Shown here piece after piece: positions 44,404-52,938 of a stretch of 64,000 nt of DNA. The notes under the pieces were generated by a model. That model did not search any database. It was not told the origin of the DNA and was given only the letters and a program-made list of their open reading frames with translations. How positions within the stretch are numbered: position 1 is the first letter of the stretch; every line of letters starts with the position of its first letter. The position numbers and the translations under genes are program-made. The DNA comes from VMCP01 sp964527775 (GTDB lineage: Bacteria > Bacteroidota > Bacteroidia > NS11-12g > UBA955), in NCBI GenBank assembly GCA_964527775.1, contig CAZGQS010000005.1, positions 62,001 through 126,000 on the forward strand, given 5' to 3'.

Positions 44404-45201
44404 TCAATAAAGACCGTTAAAAACAAATTCAGCGGGTCCGTTCAACCAAATGTTGACGAACCCGCTTTTTTTATGCTCAAAATTTACCGAAAGATCTCCT
44501 CCTCGAGTGGAAACATAGATTTCTCCACGCTCTAGATTTTTCATGATTGCATAAGAAAGCGCAGCAGCTGTAACACCGGTTCCGCAGCTGTACGTTTCAT
44601 CTTCAACACCTCGCTCATAGGTTCTCATACTTAATGCGTTTTCAGCAGTGACTACAGCTCTATTTACGTTGATGCCCTCTTTTTGGTATTCATCAGAATA
44701 TCGAATTCCTTTTGCCCAAGAAACTAGATCAAACGCATTGATAGACTCATTTGAATTTGACGCATTGAAATGCACGAAATGAGGTGAACCCGTGTTCATG
44801 CATATAACCTCATGAGATTTGATTTCCCAATCCAGCACATCTATCATCCTTAACTTAACCCAATTGCCTTCTACAAGGGCTTCATGAGCACCATCAGGCG
44901 CGTAAAATGACAGTCGTCCATCTTTACTAAGTCCTAAGGAGTGAGCCCAGTGAGCAATGCATCTTCCTCCGTTGCCGCACATGCTGCTTAAATTGCCGTC
45001 GGAGTTGTAGTAGATCATCTCAAAGTCATAGCCTTCGGTGAGTTTGAGAATCATCAAACCATCGGCGCCTATGCCAAACCGACGATCACACATTTTTGCT
45101 ACATCCAATGAATATTCGGTAAATCTACCGTCAATTAAAATGAAGTCATTCCCCGTACCTTGGTACTTGACGAAGGGGATGTTATCCGAATTCAAGATCA
45201 T
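44404..45201 (-). CDS. dapF: Diaminopimelate epimerase
   Basis: 265 residues. The two catalytic cysteines are visible in MCGNGGRC (Cys75) and YSCGTGVTA in the C-terminal half, within the two mirror-related domains of the family. It converts LL- to meso-diaminopimelate for lysine and for peptidoglycan, matching the DAP-type MurE of this window. It overlaps the anti-sigma-like gene by 4 bases, so it may be cotranscribed with the sigma factor operon. Its last codons also encode the terminator of the convergent gene. Confidence 0.96.
   Translation of the reverse strand: MILNSDNIPFVKYQGTGNDFILIDGRFTEYSLDVAKMCDRRFGIGADGLMILKLTEGYDFEMIYYNSDGNLSSMCGNGGRCIAHWAHSLGLSKDGRLSFYAPDGAHEALVEGNWVKLRMIDVLDWEIKSHEVICMNTGSPHFVHFNASNSNESINAFDLVSWAKGIRYSDEYQKEGINVNRAVVTAENALSMRTYERGVEDETYSCGTGVTAAALSYAIMKNLERGEIYVSTRGGDLSVNFEHKKSGFVNIWLNGPAEFVFNGLY
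44431..44472 (+). terminator. Rho-independent terminator embedded in the dapF coding end
   Basis: AGCGGGT (44431-44437) pairs perfectly with ACCCGCT (44460-44466). The stem extends inward imperfectly through CGTTCAAC / GTTGACG and is followed by seven T. It ends the T9SS-cargo transcript but lies within the last 25 codons of the convergent dapF gene. Confidence 0.8.
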
Positions 45202-46289
45202 TTCGGTTGAATCTTATCAATGATTTTTTTATCAGTTATGGGTTTAGGTTTTTCTAATCGTGCCACGTTTAACTTAATGGAAATGATATTTTTGGGACCT
45301 AGTTCTAGATAGTAATTACCGTCAATTTCATACATGAGCGGACTTTCACTTCCCATATTAATCAAGAAAATATTGCTTCCTTGGCACTCAATGGCTGGTT
45401 TTTCGTTGCGAGCTTCTAGTTGAATAATGGTGAAACGCGGGGGACTCGATTTTGAAGAATTTGGCTTTGAAGTAGAAGACGGGGTTGATGGGGTTGACGG
45501 GGTTGACGGAGCAACACCTTCATCTAAACGGGCTTTAGTCTCAGCCAATCCAGGTAAATGAATAGCTACTACCCGAGAAGTACTGATGGTGCGCCTAACA
45601 GGTTCAATGGTATCAGTTGCAATCTTTTTCGACTTATCTCGAGTAATGCTAGGTTTGGCCATGACAGGAGCGGCTGATTCACCTTCCGAAATAGACATAC
45701 GGGAATTTTTCTCATAAGCCCCTTCCTCAAGAACCTCAACATCTTTATCAGGTGTTTCTGAGGTAGCAGCGTATACATCGTCTTCAACTTGAGCTTCATC
45801 GGTTGATGTTGGTTCAGTGTACACAGCCAGTAGACTGTCGGTCCAGTTGGTTTCAGTTTTTGTAGAATCGTTGTTGTCGCCAAAAAGAATTTCAGGAAGA
45901 ATGCTCTTACCGAGTTTTTTATTTTTCCAGAATTTTACTCGGTCAGATTTTTCGTCTTTTAAGGTGATGTAATCAGCAGACTCTTTGAAACTGCCTGTTT
46001 CAACGTATTTGTAAATGGCAAAATAGCCTAGCAATAAAACAGTAACCGATGCCGCCGCATAAAACCACAAATTGGTTTGAGTAGTGGTACTTTGCTCGTC
46101 AACTCTTGATTTGATGTATTCTTTGAGCTCTTCTCGTCCTTCAGAACGAATGCCTTCAATGATTAAACTGTAAAGGTCAAACTGAGTTTTAAGTTCAGAG
46201 TTTAGCTCGAGTTCACGCAAAAATTCCTCCCTCTCAGAATCTGAGAGTTCAAAGTCAAAATACCGCTCTATCCGTGGGTCAAACTCCAT
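45198..46289 (-). CDS. Putative anti-sigma factor (single-pass membrane protein)
   Basis: 363 residues. The N-terminal acidic cytoplasmic part (about 1-73, RIERYFDFELSDSEREEF) resembles the sigma-binding region of anti-sigma factors but has no zinc-binding HC2 motif. One transmembrane helix (about 74-94) follows, then a low-complexity Ser/Thr/Pro-rich periplasmic region with a TPSTPSTPS run, and a folded C-terminal part. The start overlaps the sigma factor gene by 11 bases, the classic coupling for an ECF pair. Target genes and the sensed signal are unknown. Confidence 0.75.
   Translation of the reverse strand: MEFDPRIERYFDFELSDSEREEFLRELELNSELKTQFDLYSLIIEGIRSEGREELKEYIKSRVDEQSTTTQTNLWFYAAASVTVLLLGYFAIYKYVETGSFKESADYITLKDEKSDRVKFWKNKKLGKSILPEILFGDNNDSTKTETNWTDSLLAVYTEPTSTDEAQVEDDVYAATSETPDKDVEVLEEGAYEKNSRMSISEGESAAPVMAKPSITRDKSKKIATDTIEPVRRTISTSRVVAIHLPGLAETKARLDEGVAPSTPSTPSTPSSTSKPNSSKSSPPRFTIIQLEARNEKPAIECQGSNIFLINMGSESPLMYEIDGNYYLELGPKNIISIKLNVARLEKPKPITDKKIIDKIQPK
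45481..45507. repeat. Three 9-bp tandem repeats in the anti-sigma linker
   Basis: Three in-frame copies of GGGGTTGAY (plus strand) encode a TPSTPSTPS stretch in the periplasmic linker. A likely slippage expansion. Confidence 0.85.
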
Positions 46290-46857
46290 AAAAATCTGTA
46301 GAGGTGAATTTTGATTTTACTTTAGAGGCCAATTCCTTTAAACATTGATGTTTCTTTGATTTTGCAACATCAGAATTGGCTAAATTATTGGCTTTGGCGA
46401 TGGTTTTCATGTCAAATCCATCGAAATAAAACATCAATAAAATTTGCTGACAAACTTCACCCATTTCCCCGAGCATGTTTCGAACCAAGGCCAGGTCCAT
46501 GTCATTATTGATGGGCGTTTCAGAATGCTGATGTGGCTTGATGTGTTCTTCAGAAACCAACCGCTTTCTTTTATCAAGTTGTTTGAGCCAAAGGTTTTTC
46601 ACTACCGCATAAATGTACGTTGACGGCTTTGACTCTAACTTAAAATCTGGTTTACGGGAATTTTGCCAAAGTACTACCAAAGCATCTTGCAGAAGATCTT
46701 CGGCGTCTTCGTCTTTACCATTGTTTTCTCTTACGTATCTCTTTACCATTTCTTCATGTTCTTTGTACAAATCAATCAACACTTCACGATCTCCTTTGTG
46801 GAGACGTTCAATGATTTCATCATTTAAGTGGTTGTTTAATTGCATTTCACGGACCAT
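46279..46857 (-). CDS. ECF-family RNA polymerase sigma factor
   Basis: 192 residues from the ATG at 46857; alternatives are 46899 (longer) and 46845, where the protein begins MQLNNHL. Region 2 (about residues 15-90) contains DAEDLLQDALVVLW, and region 4 follows with a helix-turn-helix (DMKTIAKANNLANSDVAKSKKHQC). It directs transcription of an unknown regulon. It overlaps the anti-sigma-like gene by 11 bases. It is divergent from degP, with about 100 bases between starts, so a role in envelope stress is possible but not shown. Confidence 0.85.
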   Translation of the reverse strand: MVREMQLNNHLNDEIIERLHKGDREVLIDLYKEHEEMVKRYVRENNGKDEDAEDLLQDALVVLWQNSRKPDFKLESKPSTYIYAVVKNLWLKQLDKRKRLVSEEHIKPHQHSETPINNDMDLALVRNMLGEMGEVCQQILLMFYFDGFDMKTIAKANNLANSDVAKSKKHQCLKELASKVKSKFTSTDFYGV

Positions 46858-46955
46858 GAATACGATTTTATCGAAAAAGGTAAACGAATTCTTGTGCAAA
46901 ATAAATCAAGTATTGCATTTTTGCGTTAGGTTACACTTGAATTTTACAAACATTG

Positions 46956-48491
46956 ATGAATATGAGAAAGATTTTTGAAAATCACAAAATTGCTACCGCT
47001 GTCTTTGCCGGTGTAATGGGTGGAGTTGTTACTTTGGTTGGGATGTATGCATTTGCGCCCAATGTATTCAGAGCCAACAATATAGAAGATCTTCAGTCGT
47101 CTTCTAAGCAATTGGCTCGTTATGCGAGTTTGAATACTCAAATTGGATTTGATTTTACCGGAGTTTCAGAGATCGCCAACCCTGCTGTGGTGCACATCAA
47201 AACCACCATGAGTGGTGGGTCTGGGTCTAAGAGCATGCCTCAAGATATGCCTTTCAATCCCTTTGATTTTTTCGGGGGACCCGGGGGACCAGAATTCCGA
47301 TTTGAACAACCAGGTCCACAAATGGCCACGGGTTCAGGTGTGATTATCTCTGATGACGGATACATTGTCACAAACAATCACGTCATTGACAATGCCAATA
47401 AAATTGAGGTTGTGCTCAATGACAAGCGCACCTACATTGCCGAATTGGTTGGAGCAGACAAGAATACAGATTTAGCGTTGTTGCGCATTGGCGAAAGCAA
47501 TTTGCCTTTCTTGAAGCTAGGAAATTCAGATCAAGTAAAGGTAGGCCAATGGGTGGTTGCCGTTGGTAATCCATTTAATTTGAATAGCACCGTGACTTTG
47601 GGAATTGTATCGGCCATGGGTAGAAATATTGATTTGATTCGTTCTAAAGGAAATCAATACGCCATTGAGAACTTCATTCAAACCGATGCCGCCATCAATC
47701 CGGGAAATTCAGGTGGAGCCTTGGTGAACACTCAAGGCGAATTGGTAGGAATCAATACTGCTATTGCTTCGCAAACAGGTTCTTATGCAGGATATGGATT
47801 TGCAATTCCCGTGAATTTGATGAAAAAAGTGGTGAATGATTTTATGAAATACGGCCAAGTTCAACGTGCAATTTTGGGAGTATCCATTCAAGAAATCACC
47901 CAAGAACTCGCCGATGAAAAAAATCTAGGAAGCCTCAAAGGCGTTTACATTGCAGATGTTGTGGAGGGCGGAGCCGCTCAGAAAGCCGGAGTTAAAAAAG
48001 GCGATGTAGTTTTGAAAATTGAAGGTGAAGAAGTAAACAGTTCTAGCCGACTTCAGGAAAAAATTGGAGAATACAGACCTGGTGATAAAGTAACCCTAAC
48101 GGTTAACAGAGACGGAAAAATTAGAGAGATTGAAGCTGTTTTATTGAGCAAAGAGGGTGATGCCAAATTGAGTACCGCTAAGGCGAACAACACTTCAGAA
48201 TACTTAGGAATGAGCTTAGGTAACACATCTAAAGAAGATCGCGAAAAATTGGGCTTGAAATCAGGCATCAAAGTGGAAGCCATGCAAGATGGGGCCTTCA
48301 AGAAGGCCGGCATCCCCAAAGGATTCATCATCACTCACATCAACAATGAAAGAGTGTATTCTGTAAGAGGGGCTATTTCTGTGCTTGAAGCACTTTCAGG
48401 AAGCATTGTTGTAGAAGGTGTGATGCCATCGGGCGAAGAAAAGATTTACGCCGTGAAATTGCCAATAAAGAGCAGTGAAAGAGGAGAATAA
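46956..48491 (+). CDS. degP: Do-family periplasmic serine protease (DegP/HtrA)
   Basis: 511 residues from the ATG at 46956; TTG 46953 and ATG 46962 also fit. An N-terminal membrane/signal segment (about 10-35) precedes a trypsin-like domain. The catalytic triad is His142 (NNHVI), Asp172 (NTDLALL) and Ser252 (NPGNSGGAL). Two PDZ domains follow (about 310-395 and 415-505). It degrades or refolds misfolded envelope proteins in the periplasm. Its stop abuts the stop of the convergent dnaB with no base between. Confidence 0.95.
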   Translation: MNMRKIFENHKIATAVFAGVMGGVVTLVGMYAFAPNVFRANNIEDLQSSSKQLARYASLNTQIGFDFTGVSEIANPAVVHIKTTMSGGSGSKSMPQDMPFNPFDFFGGPGGPEFRFEQPGPQMATGSGVIISDDGYIVTNNHVIDNANKIEVVLNDKRTYIAELVGADKNTDLALLRIGESNLPFLKLGNSDQVKVGQWVVAVGNPFNLNSTVTLGIVSAMGRNIDLIRSKGNQYAIENFIQTDAAINPGNSGGALVNTQGELVGINTAIASQTGSYAGYGFAIPVNLMKKVVNDFMKYGQVQRAILGVSIQEITQELADEKNLGSLKGVYIADVVEGGAAQKAGVKKGDVVLKIEGEEVNSSSRLQEKIGEYRPGDKVTLTVNRDGKIREIEAVLLSKEGDAKLSTAKANNTSEYLGMSLGNTSKEDREKLGLKSGIKVEAMQDGAFKKAGIPKGFIITHINNERVYSVRGAISVLEALSGSIVVEGVMPSGEEKIYAVKLPIKSSERGE

Positions 48492-50150
48492 TCAATCCTC
48501 CTCAAAGATGTTCGGATCAGCTGCGGGTCTTGAAAATCCTGCACTCCAAGAATTACCCCCGTCTGACGTTTCACCAAACGGAGACGGGCGGTTATCTGTC
48601 TGGTTGTAAATATCTTCCTCAACATTGAGTTTCGAGCTGTAAACCTGTGTGCTAAATGAACTCATGGGGGTACTGTTGTAATCAGGTTTCTTTTGACGAA
48701 TCATCTCTCTTTCGAACCCTTCTAAGTCTGCGAATTTTGAAAATTCACCCACAAATTTGCAATAGGCTGATCCCACAGAACCGTGTCTGTTCTTAGCAAT
48801 GATTACTTCAGTGAGGTCTTTGATTCCGAAACTTAGATCATCTTCATTGCCTCCACTATCTTGAACATCCATTCCCATGCGCTCGTAGTAATCGTTACGG
48901 TAAAGGAACATTACCATGTCGGCGTCTTGTTCAATAGATCCAGATTCACGCAAGTCAGAAAGTTGAGGTCTTTTGTTATTTCTTTTTTCTACTTCACGAC
49001 TCAACTGTGCAAGTGCAATCACCGGAATACTCAATTCTTTTGCCAATGCCTTGAGCGATCTGGAAATGGCTGCAATTTCTTGTTCCCTGTTTCCTTGTCC
49101 TTTAAGTTCGTATCTTAATAACTGAAGGTAATCCACCACAACCAAATCCAAACCGTGTTGCGAGTGTACTCTTCGGCATTTTGCATTAAGATCAAAAATG
49201 CTCAACTGTGGGGTATCATCAATGAAAATCTTTGCAGATCCCAAACGGGCAGTCTCTGTTTGAAGTCTTGCCCATTCCTCTTTGGAGAGGTTACTCTTTT
49301 TAATTTTTTCACCTTGAACCATGGCTTCGGCGGAAATCAAACGATTTACCAGCTGAACATCGGCCATTTCTAGAGAGAAAATCATGACGCTTTTATTGTG
49401 ATCTACGGCAGCATTTCTAACTAAGCTTAAGGCAAAAGCTGTTTTACCCATTGCCGGTCGAGCAGCCAAAATCACTAAGTCCGAAGGTTGCCAACCGCCG
49501 TTGATTCTGTCAATGTCTGTAAATCCTGATGCCACACCGGTGATTCCGTTGTTTTCGCTGGACATTCTGCCTTCAATTTCTTTCAGAGAACTGTTGATCA
49601 ACATGGAAATCTCTTGAAAGTTTCTTTTCAGTCCGGCATTTTTAATTTCATACAATTTTGCTTCAGAATCATCTAGAAGTTTGAATGAATCTTGTGAATC
49701 ATCGTAGGCATTGAATTGAATGTCACCGGTAACTTCAATCAATTTTCTTTGGATGAATTTTTGGGTTAAAATTCGGGAGTGAAATTCAATATTTGCAGCA
49801 GAAGATACTTTATTGGTGAGTTGAGCCAAATAAGCATTTCCTCCGGCCAATTCCAATTTATCGTGATCTCTTAAATAAGATGAAACCGTAAGCAGGTCAA
49901 TAGCCATGTTTGCACTTTGGTACAATTCCTGGACCGCCATAAAGACATATCTATTTTGCGGATTGTAAAAATGGTCAGGAGATAGTATATCAATAACTTG
50001 GTGGATTTTATCGCGTTCCAACATCATAGCTCCGAGCACCGCTTCTTCCAAATCTACGGCGTTGGGAGGCATGCGCCCTTCGCGGTCTTTGAAAAAACTT
50101 GCCGGTGTAGTTACATCTCGTCTTTTTGTTGAACGAATTGATTTATCCAT
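48492..50150 (-). CDS. dnaB: Replicative DNA helicase
   Basis: 552 residues. The N-terminal domain begins PPNAVDLEEAVLGAMMLE. The RecA-like ATPase domain has Walker A ARPAMGKTAFAL and Walker B LDLVVVDYLQLL, and the LRESGSIEQDADMVMFL segment is diagnostic. A disordered Ser/Asn-rich C-terminal tail of about 70 residues exceeds the usual end. No intein interrupts the ATPase motifs. It unwinds DNA at the replication fork. Confidence 0.97.
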   Translation of the reverse strand: MDKSIRSTKRRDVTTPASFFKDREGRMPPNAVDLEEAVLGAMMLERDKIHQVIDILSPDHFYNPQNRYVFMAVQELYQSANMAIDLLTVSSYLRDHDKLELAGGNAYLAQLTNKVSSAANIEFHSRILTQKFIQRKLIEVTGDIQFNAYDDSQDSFKLLDDSEAKLYEIKNAGLKRNFQEISMLINSSLKEIEGRMSSENNGITGVASGFTDIDRINGGWQPSDLVILAARPAMGKTAFALSLVRNAAVDHNKSVMIFSLEMADVQLVNRLISAEAMVQGEKIKKSNLSKEEWARLQTETARLGSAKIFIDDTPQLSIFDLNAKCRRVHSQHGLDLVVVDYLQLLRYELKGQGNREQEIAAISRSLKALAKELSIPVIALAQLSREVEKRNNKRPQLSDLRESGSIEQDADMVMFLYRNDYYERMGMDVQDSGGNEDDLSFGIKDLTEVIIAKNRHGSVGSAYCKFVGEFSKFADLEGFEREMIRQKKPDYNSTPMSSFSTQVYSSKLNVEEDIYNQTDNRPSPFGETSDGGNSWSAGFSRPAADPNIFEED

Positions 50151-50313
50151 AGTCTTTCAAAGTAAAAACAAAGCAACCTTTAAATGATGCTTTTACCCTA
50201 TAAATAGTTTTTCACAGACTTTCGTGAACAAGAGGTTGAAAACTATTGTTGATGAATCCGTCTGATTTTGTGGTCAACTGTCGATTCTGCAAGCAAAACT
50301 CTGATTTGAATGT

Positions 50314-50321
50314 TATCTTTG
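50314..50321 (+). promoter_or_regulatory. -7 element for clpC
   Basis: TATCTTTG matches TAnnTTTG, 13 bases before the clpC ATG, within the 184-base divergent dnaB/clpC region. No -33 box at the expected spacing and no CIRCE or CtsR-type inverted repeat was seen. Confidence 0.5.
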
Positions 50322-50334
50322 AAATTATCGATTT

Positions 50335-52938
50335 ATGGAAGCCAAATTTTCGCCACGGGTTAAAGAAGTTATACAATACAGCAGGGAAGAAGCCATTCGT
50401 TTGGGGCATGACTACATTGGTTGTGAACATTTGTTGCTGGGCATCATTCGCGAAGGCGAAGGCAAAGCATTTCAGACGCTGGTTATTTTAGATGTTGATG
50501 CACTTCGACTGAAAAAAAACATAGAAGACACAATTCGTGGTACGGCCAGTAAGACGTCTAACCTCGGAAATATCCCATTGACAAAACAGGCCGAAAAGGC
50601 TTTGAAGATCACATATCTTGAAGCTAAAATTTTTAAGACTGATTTAATTGGTACAGAGCATTTGTTGTTGTCTATTTTAAGAGACGAAGACAATGTGGCC
50701 TCGAAGGTGCTGTTGAATTTTGGCATTACCTATGATGTATTTAAATCTTCGTTAGAAGAGGGCATCGACATTATAAAAAGTGAATTGCCCAATGATGAAG
50801 GTGATTCGCCGGAAGAGTTTTACAGAGAAGAACAAAAGGCTCAAGCGGCTTCTAAGTCCAAAGCAAAAACAAAGACCCCTGTACTTGACAACTTTGGAAG
50901 AGATTTAACCAAAGCGGCCGAAGAAGGGAAGTTAGATCCCATTGTAGGTAGAGAGAAAGAAATTGAGCGCGTTAGCCAGATTTTGTCGCGCAGAAAAAAG
51001 AACAATCCTGTATTGATAGGTGAGCCTGGCGTAGGTAAAACGGCTATTGCTGAAGGACTTGCACTCAGAATTGTACAGAGAAAAGTATCACGCGTGCTGT
51101 TCAACAAGCGCGTAGTGAGCCTAGACATTGCAAGCATGGTGGCAGGTACCAAATACCGCGGCCAATTTGAAGAGCGCATGAAGGCTCTGATGATGGAATT
51201 GGAAAAGGCCGAAGATGTCATTTTGTTTATAGATGAAATTCATACCATTGTAGGGGCTGGTGGAGCATCGGGTTCGTTAGATGCCAGCAATATGTTCAAA
51301 CCCGCCTTGGCTAGAGGTGAAATTCAATGCATTGGAGCTACAACTCTAGATGAATATCGTCAGTATATTGAGAAAGATGGTGCATTGGAACGTCGTTTCC
51401 AAATGGTGTTGATTCAACCAGCATCCCCCGAGGAAACCATCGAAATTTTGAAAAATATCAAAGGGAAATACGAAGATCACCATAGTGTTACCTATACGCC
51501 CGAGTCCATCAAAGCCTGTGTGGATTTGAGCGAGCGTTACATGAGTGACAGACATTTGCCCGACAAAGCCATTGATATTTTAGATGAGGCAGGTGCCCGC
51601 GTGCATATATCAAACATACATGTGCCTACCGAGATTTTAGATTTAGAATCAAAAATTGAAGAGATTAAGGTAGAGAAGAATAGAGTGGTTAAAAGCCAGA
51701 ATTTTGAAGAAGCAGCTCGTTTAAGAGATAGCGAAAAACGTTTATTGGAGAATTTAGATGCTGCCAAAGCACAGTGGGAGAGTCAAGCCAAAGACGAGAG
51801 ATACGCAGTCACCGAAGATGATATTGCCGCTGTTATCAGCATGATTACCGGTATTCCTGTGAAAAGAATGGCCGAAGATGAGAGCAGAAGATTGCTCAAT
51901 ATGGCAGAAACCATCAAGAAAAGAGTGGTGGGTCAAGATAAGGCCATCGAGAAATTGTCAAAAACCATTCAAAGAACCCGTGCTGGCTTCAAAGAACCCA
52001 ATCGCCCCATTGGTTCTTTTATTTTCTTGGGACCTACAGGCGTTGGTAAGACAGAATTAGCCAAGGCGTTGTCTGAGTTTTTATTTGATGCAGATGATGC
52101 TTTGATACGGATGGATATGAGTGAGTACATGGAGAAATTTGCTGTAAGCCGTTTGGTGGGAGCGCCTCCAGGTTATGTGGGTTACGAAGAGGGCGGATTG
52201 CTCACAGAAAAAGTTCGTCGTAAACCATATAGCGTCATTTTGTTTGATGAGGTTGAAAAAGCACATCCAGATGTATTCAATTTGCTTTTGCAGGCCCTTG
52301 ATGAGGGTTACATGACTGATTCTGGAGGACGTAAAATTGATTTCAGAAACTCAGTGATTATCATGACCTCCAACATTGGGTCTAGACAGTTAAAAGAGTT
52401 CGGAACCGGTGTAGGATTTGGAACCCATGCCCGTGAAGCGAATAAAGAACGCGATTCTAAAGGGGTTGTTGAAACCCAGTTGAAGAAGTTTTTCTCACCA
52501 GAGTTCTTGAATAGAATTGACGATATCATTGTGTTTAACTCTTTAGAAAAGCATGATATCATCAAGATTTTAGACATCAGAATGGCGAGAATGCTTAAGA
52601 GAATTGAAGACTTAGGTTATAAAATTACCATCACTGATTCAGCAAAGAGCTTTTTGGCAGACAAAGGGTTCGATGCTGACTTTGGAGCACGCCCGTTGCA
52701 AAGAGCATTGCAGAAACATTTAGAAGAAACCATGGCCGAAAAGGTTTTGCAGGGAGTACTTAAAGAGGGCGATACCATGGTGGTGGATTATACCGAAGGC
52801 GCTGAAGATTTGAGTATTACGGTTGCAAATCAACCAGCCTTGGAAGCAGGTAGCAAAATGCTTGAAGGTGAAAATCAACCGGAAGAGGCAGCACCTAAGG
52901 CCAAAGGTAGACCTAAGAAATCAGATCAAAACGGATAA
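50335..52938 (+). CDS. clpC: ATP-dependent Clp protease ATP-binding subunit ClpC
   Basis: 867 residues. Two Clp-N repeats (about 5-145) begin FSPRVKEVIQYSREEA. AAA+ domain 1 has Walker A GEPGVGKTA; a middle region follows with a UVR-like stretch (NFEEAARLRDSEKRL). AAA+ domain 2 has GPTGVGKTEL, then the C-terminal D2-small domain. The tail is Glu/Lys-rich. It unfolds substrates for ClpP in the cytoplasm. It overlaps the convergent tamL by 13 bases, with a strong hairpin just past its stop. Confidence 0.96.
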   Translation: MEAKFSPRVKEVIQYSREEAIRLGHDYIGCEHLLLGIIREGEGKAFQTLVILDVDALRLKKNIEDTIRGTASKTSNLGNIPLTKQAEKALKITYLEAKIFKTDLIGTEHLLLSILRDEDNVASKVLLNFGITYDVFKSSLEEGIDIIKSELPNDEGDSPEEFYREEQKAQAASKSKAKTKTPVLDNFGRDLTKAAEEGKLDPIVGREKEIERVSQILSRRKKNNPVLIGEPGVGKTAIAEGLALRIVQRKVSRVLFNKRVVSLDIASMVAGTKYRGQFEERMKALMMELEKAEDVILFIDEIHTIVGAGGASGSLDASNMFKPALARGEIQCIGATTLDEYRQYIEKDGALERRFQMVLIQPASPEETIEILKNIKGKYEDHHSVTYTPESIKACVDLSERYMSDRHLPDKAIDILDEAGARVHISNIHVPTEILDLESKIEEIKVEKNRVVKSQNFEEAARLRDSEKRLLENLDAAKAQWESQAKDERYAVTEDDIAAVISMITGIPVKRMAEDESRRLLNMAETIKKRVVGQDKAIEKLSKTIQRTRAGFKEPNRPIGSFIFLGPTGVGKTELAKALSEFLFDADDALIRMDMSEYMEKFAVSRLVGAPPGYVGYEEGGLLTEKVRRKPYSVILFDEVEKAHPDVFNLLLQALDEGYMTDSGGRKIDFRNSVIIMTSNIGSRQLKEFGTGVGFGTHAREANKERDSKGVVETQLKKFFSPEFLNRIDDIIVFNSLEKHDIIKILDIRMARMLKRIEDLGYKITITDSAKSFLADKGFDADFGARPLQRALQKHLEETMAEKVLQGVLKEGDTMVVDYTEGAEDLSITVANQPALEAGSKMLEGENQPEEAAPKAKGRPKKSDQNG

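Noticed and set aside
48481..48503. GAGGAG/CTCCTC inverted repeat at the degP/dnaB junction
   Set aside because: A 6-bp stem with an 11-base loop and no T run; too weak to call a terminator.
50151..50334. Search for heat-shock operator (CIRCE or CtsR type) in the dnaB/clpC intergenic region
   Set aside because: No matching inverted or direct repeat is present; only a -7 element was found.
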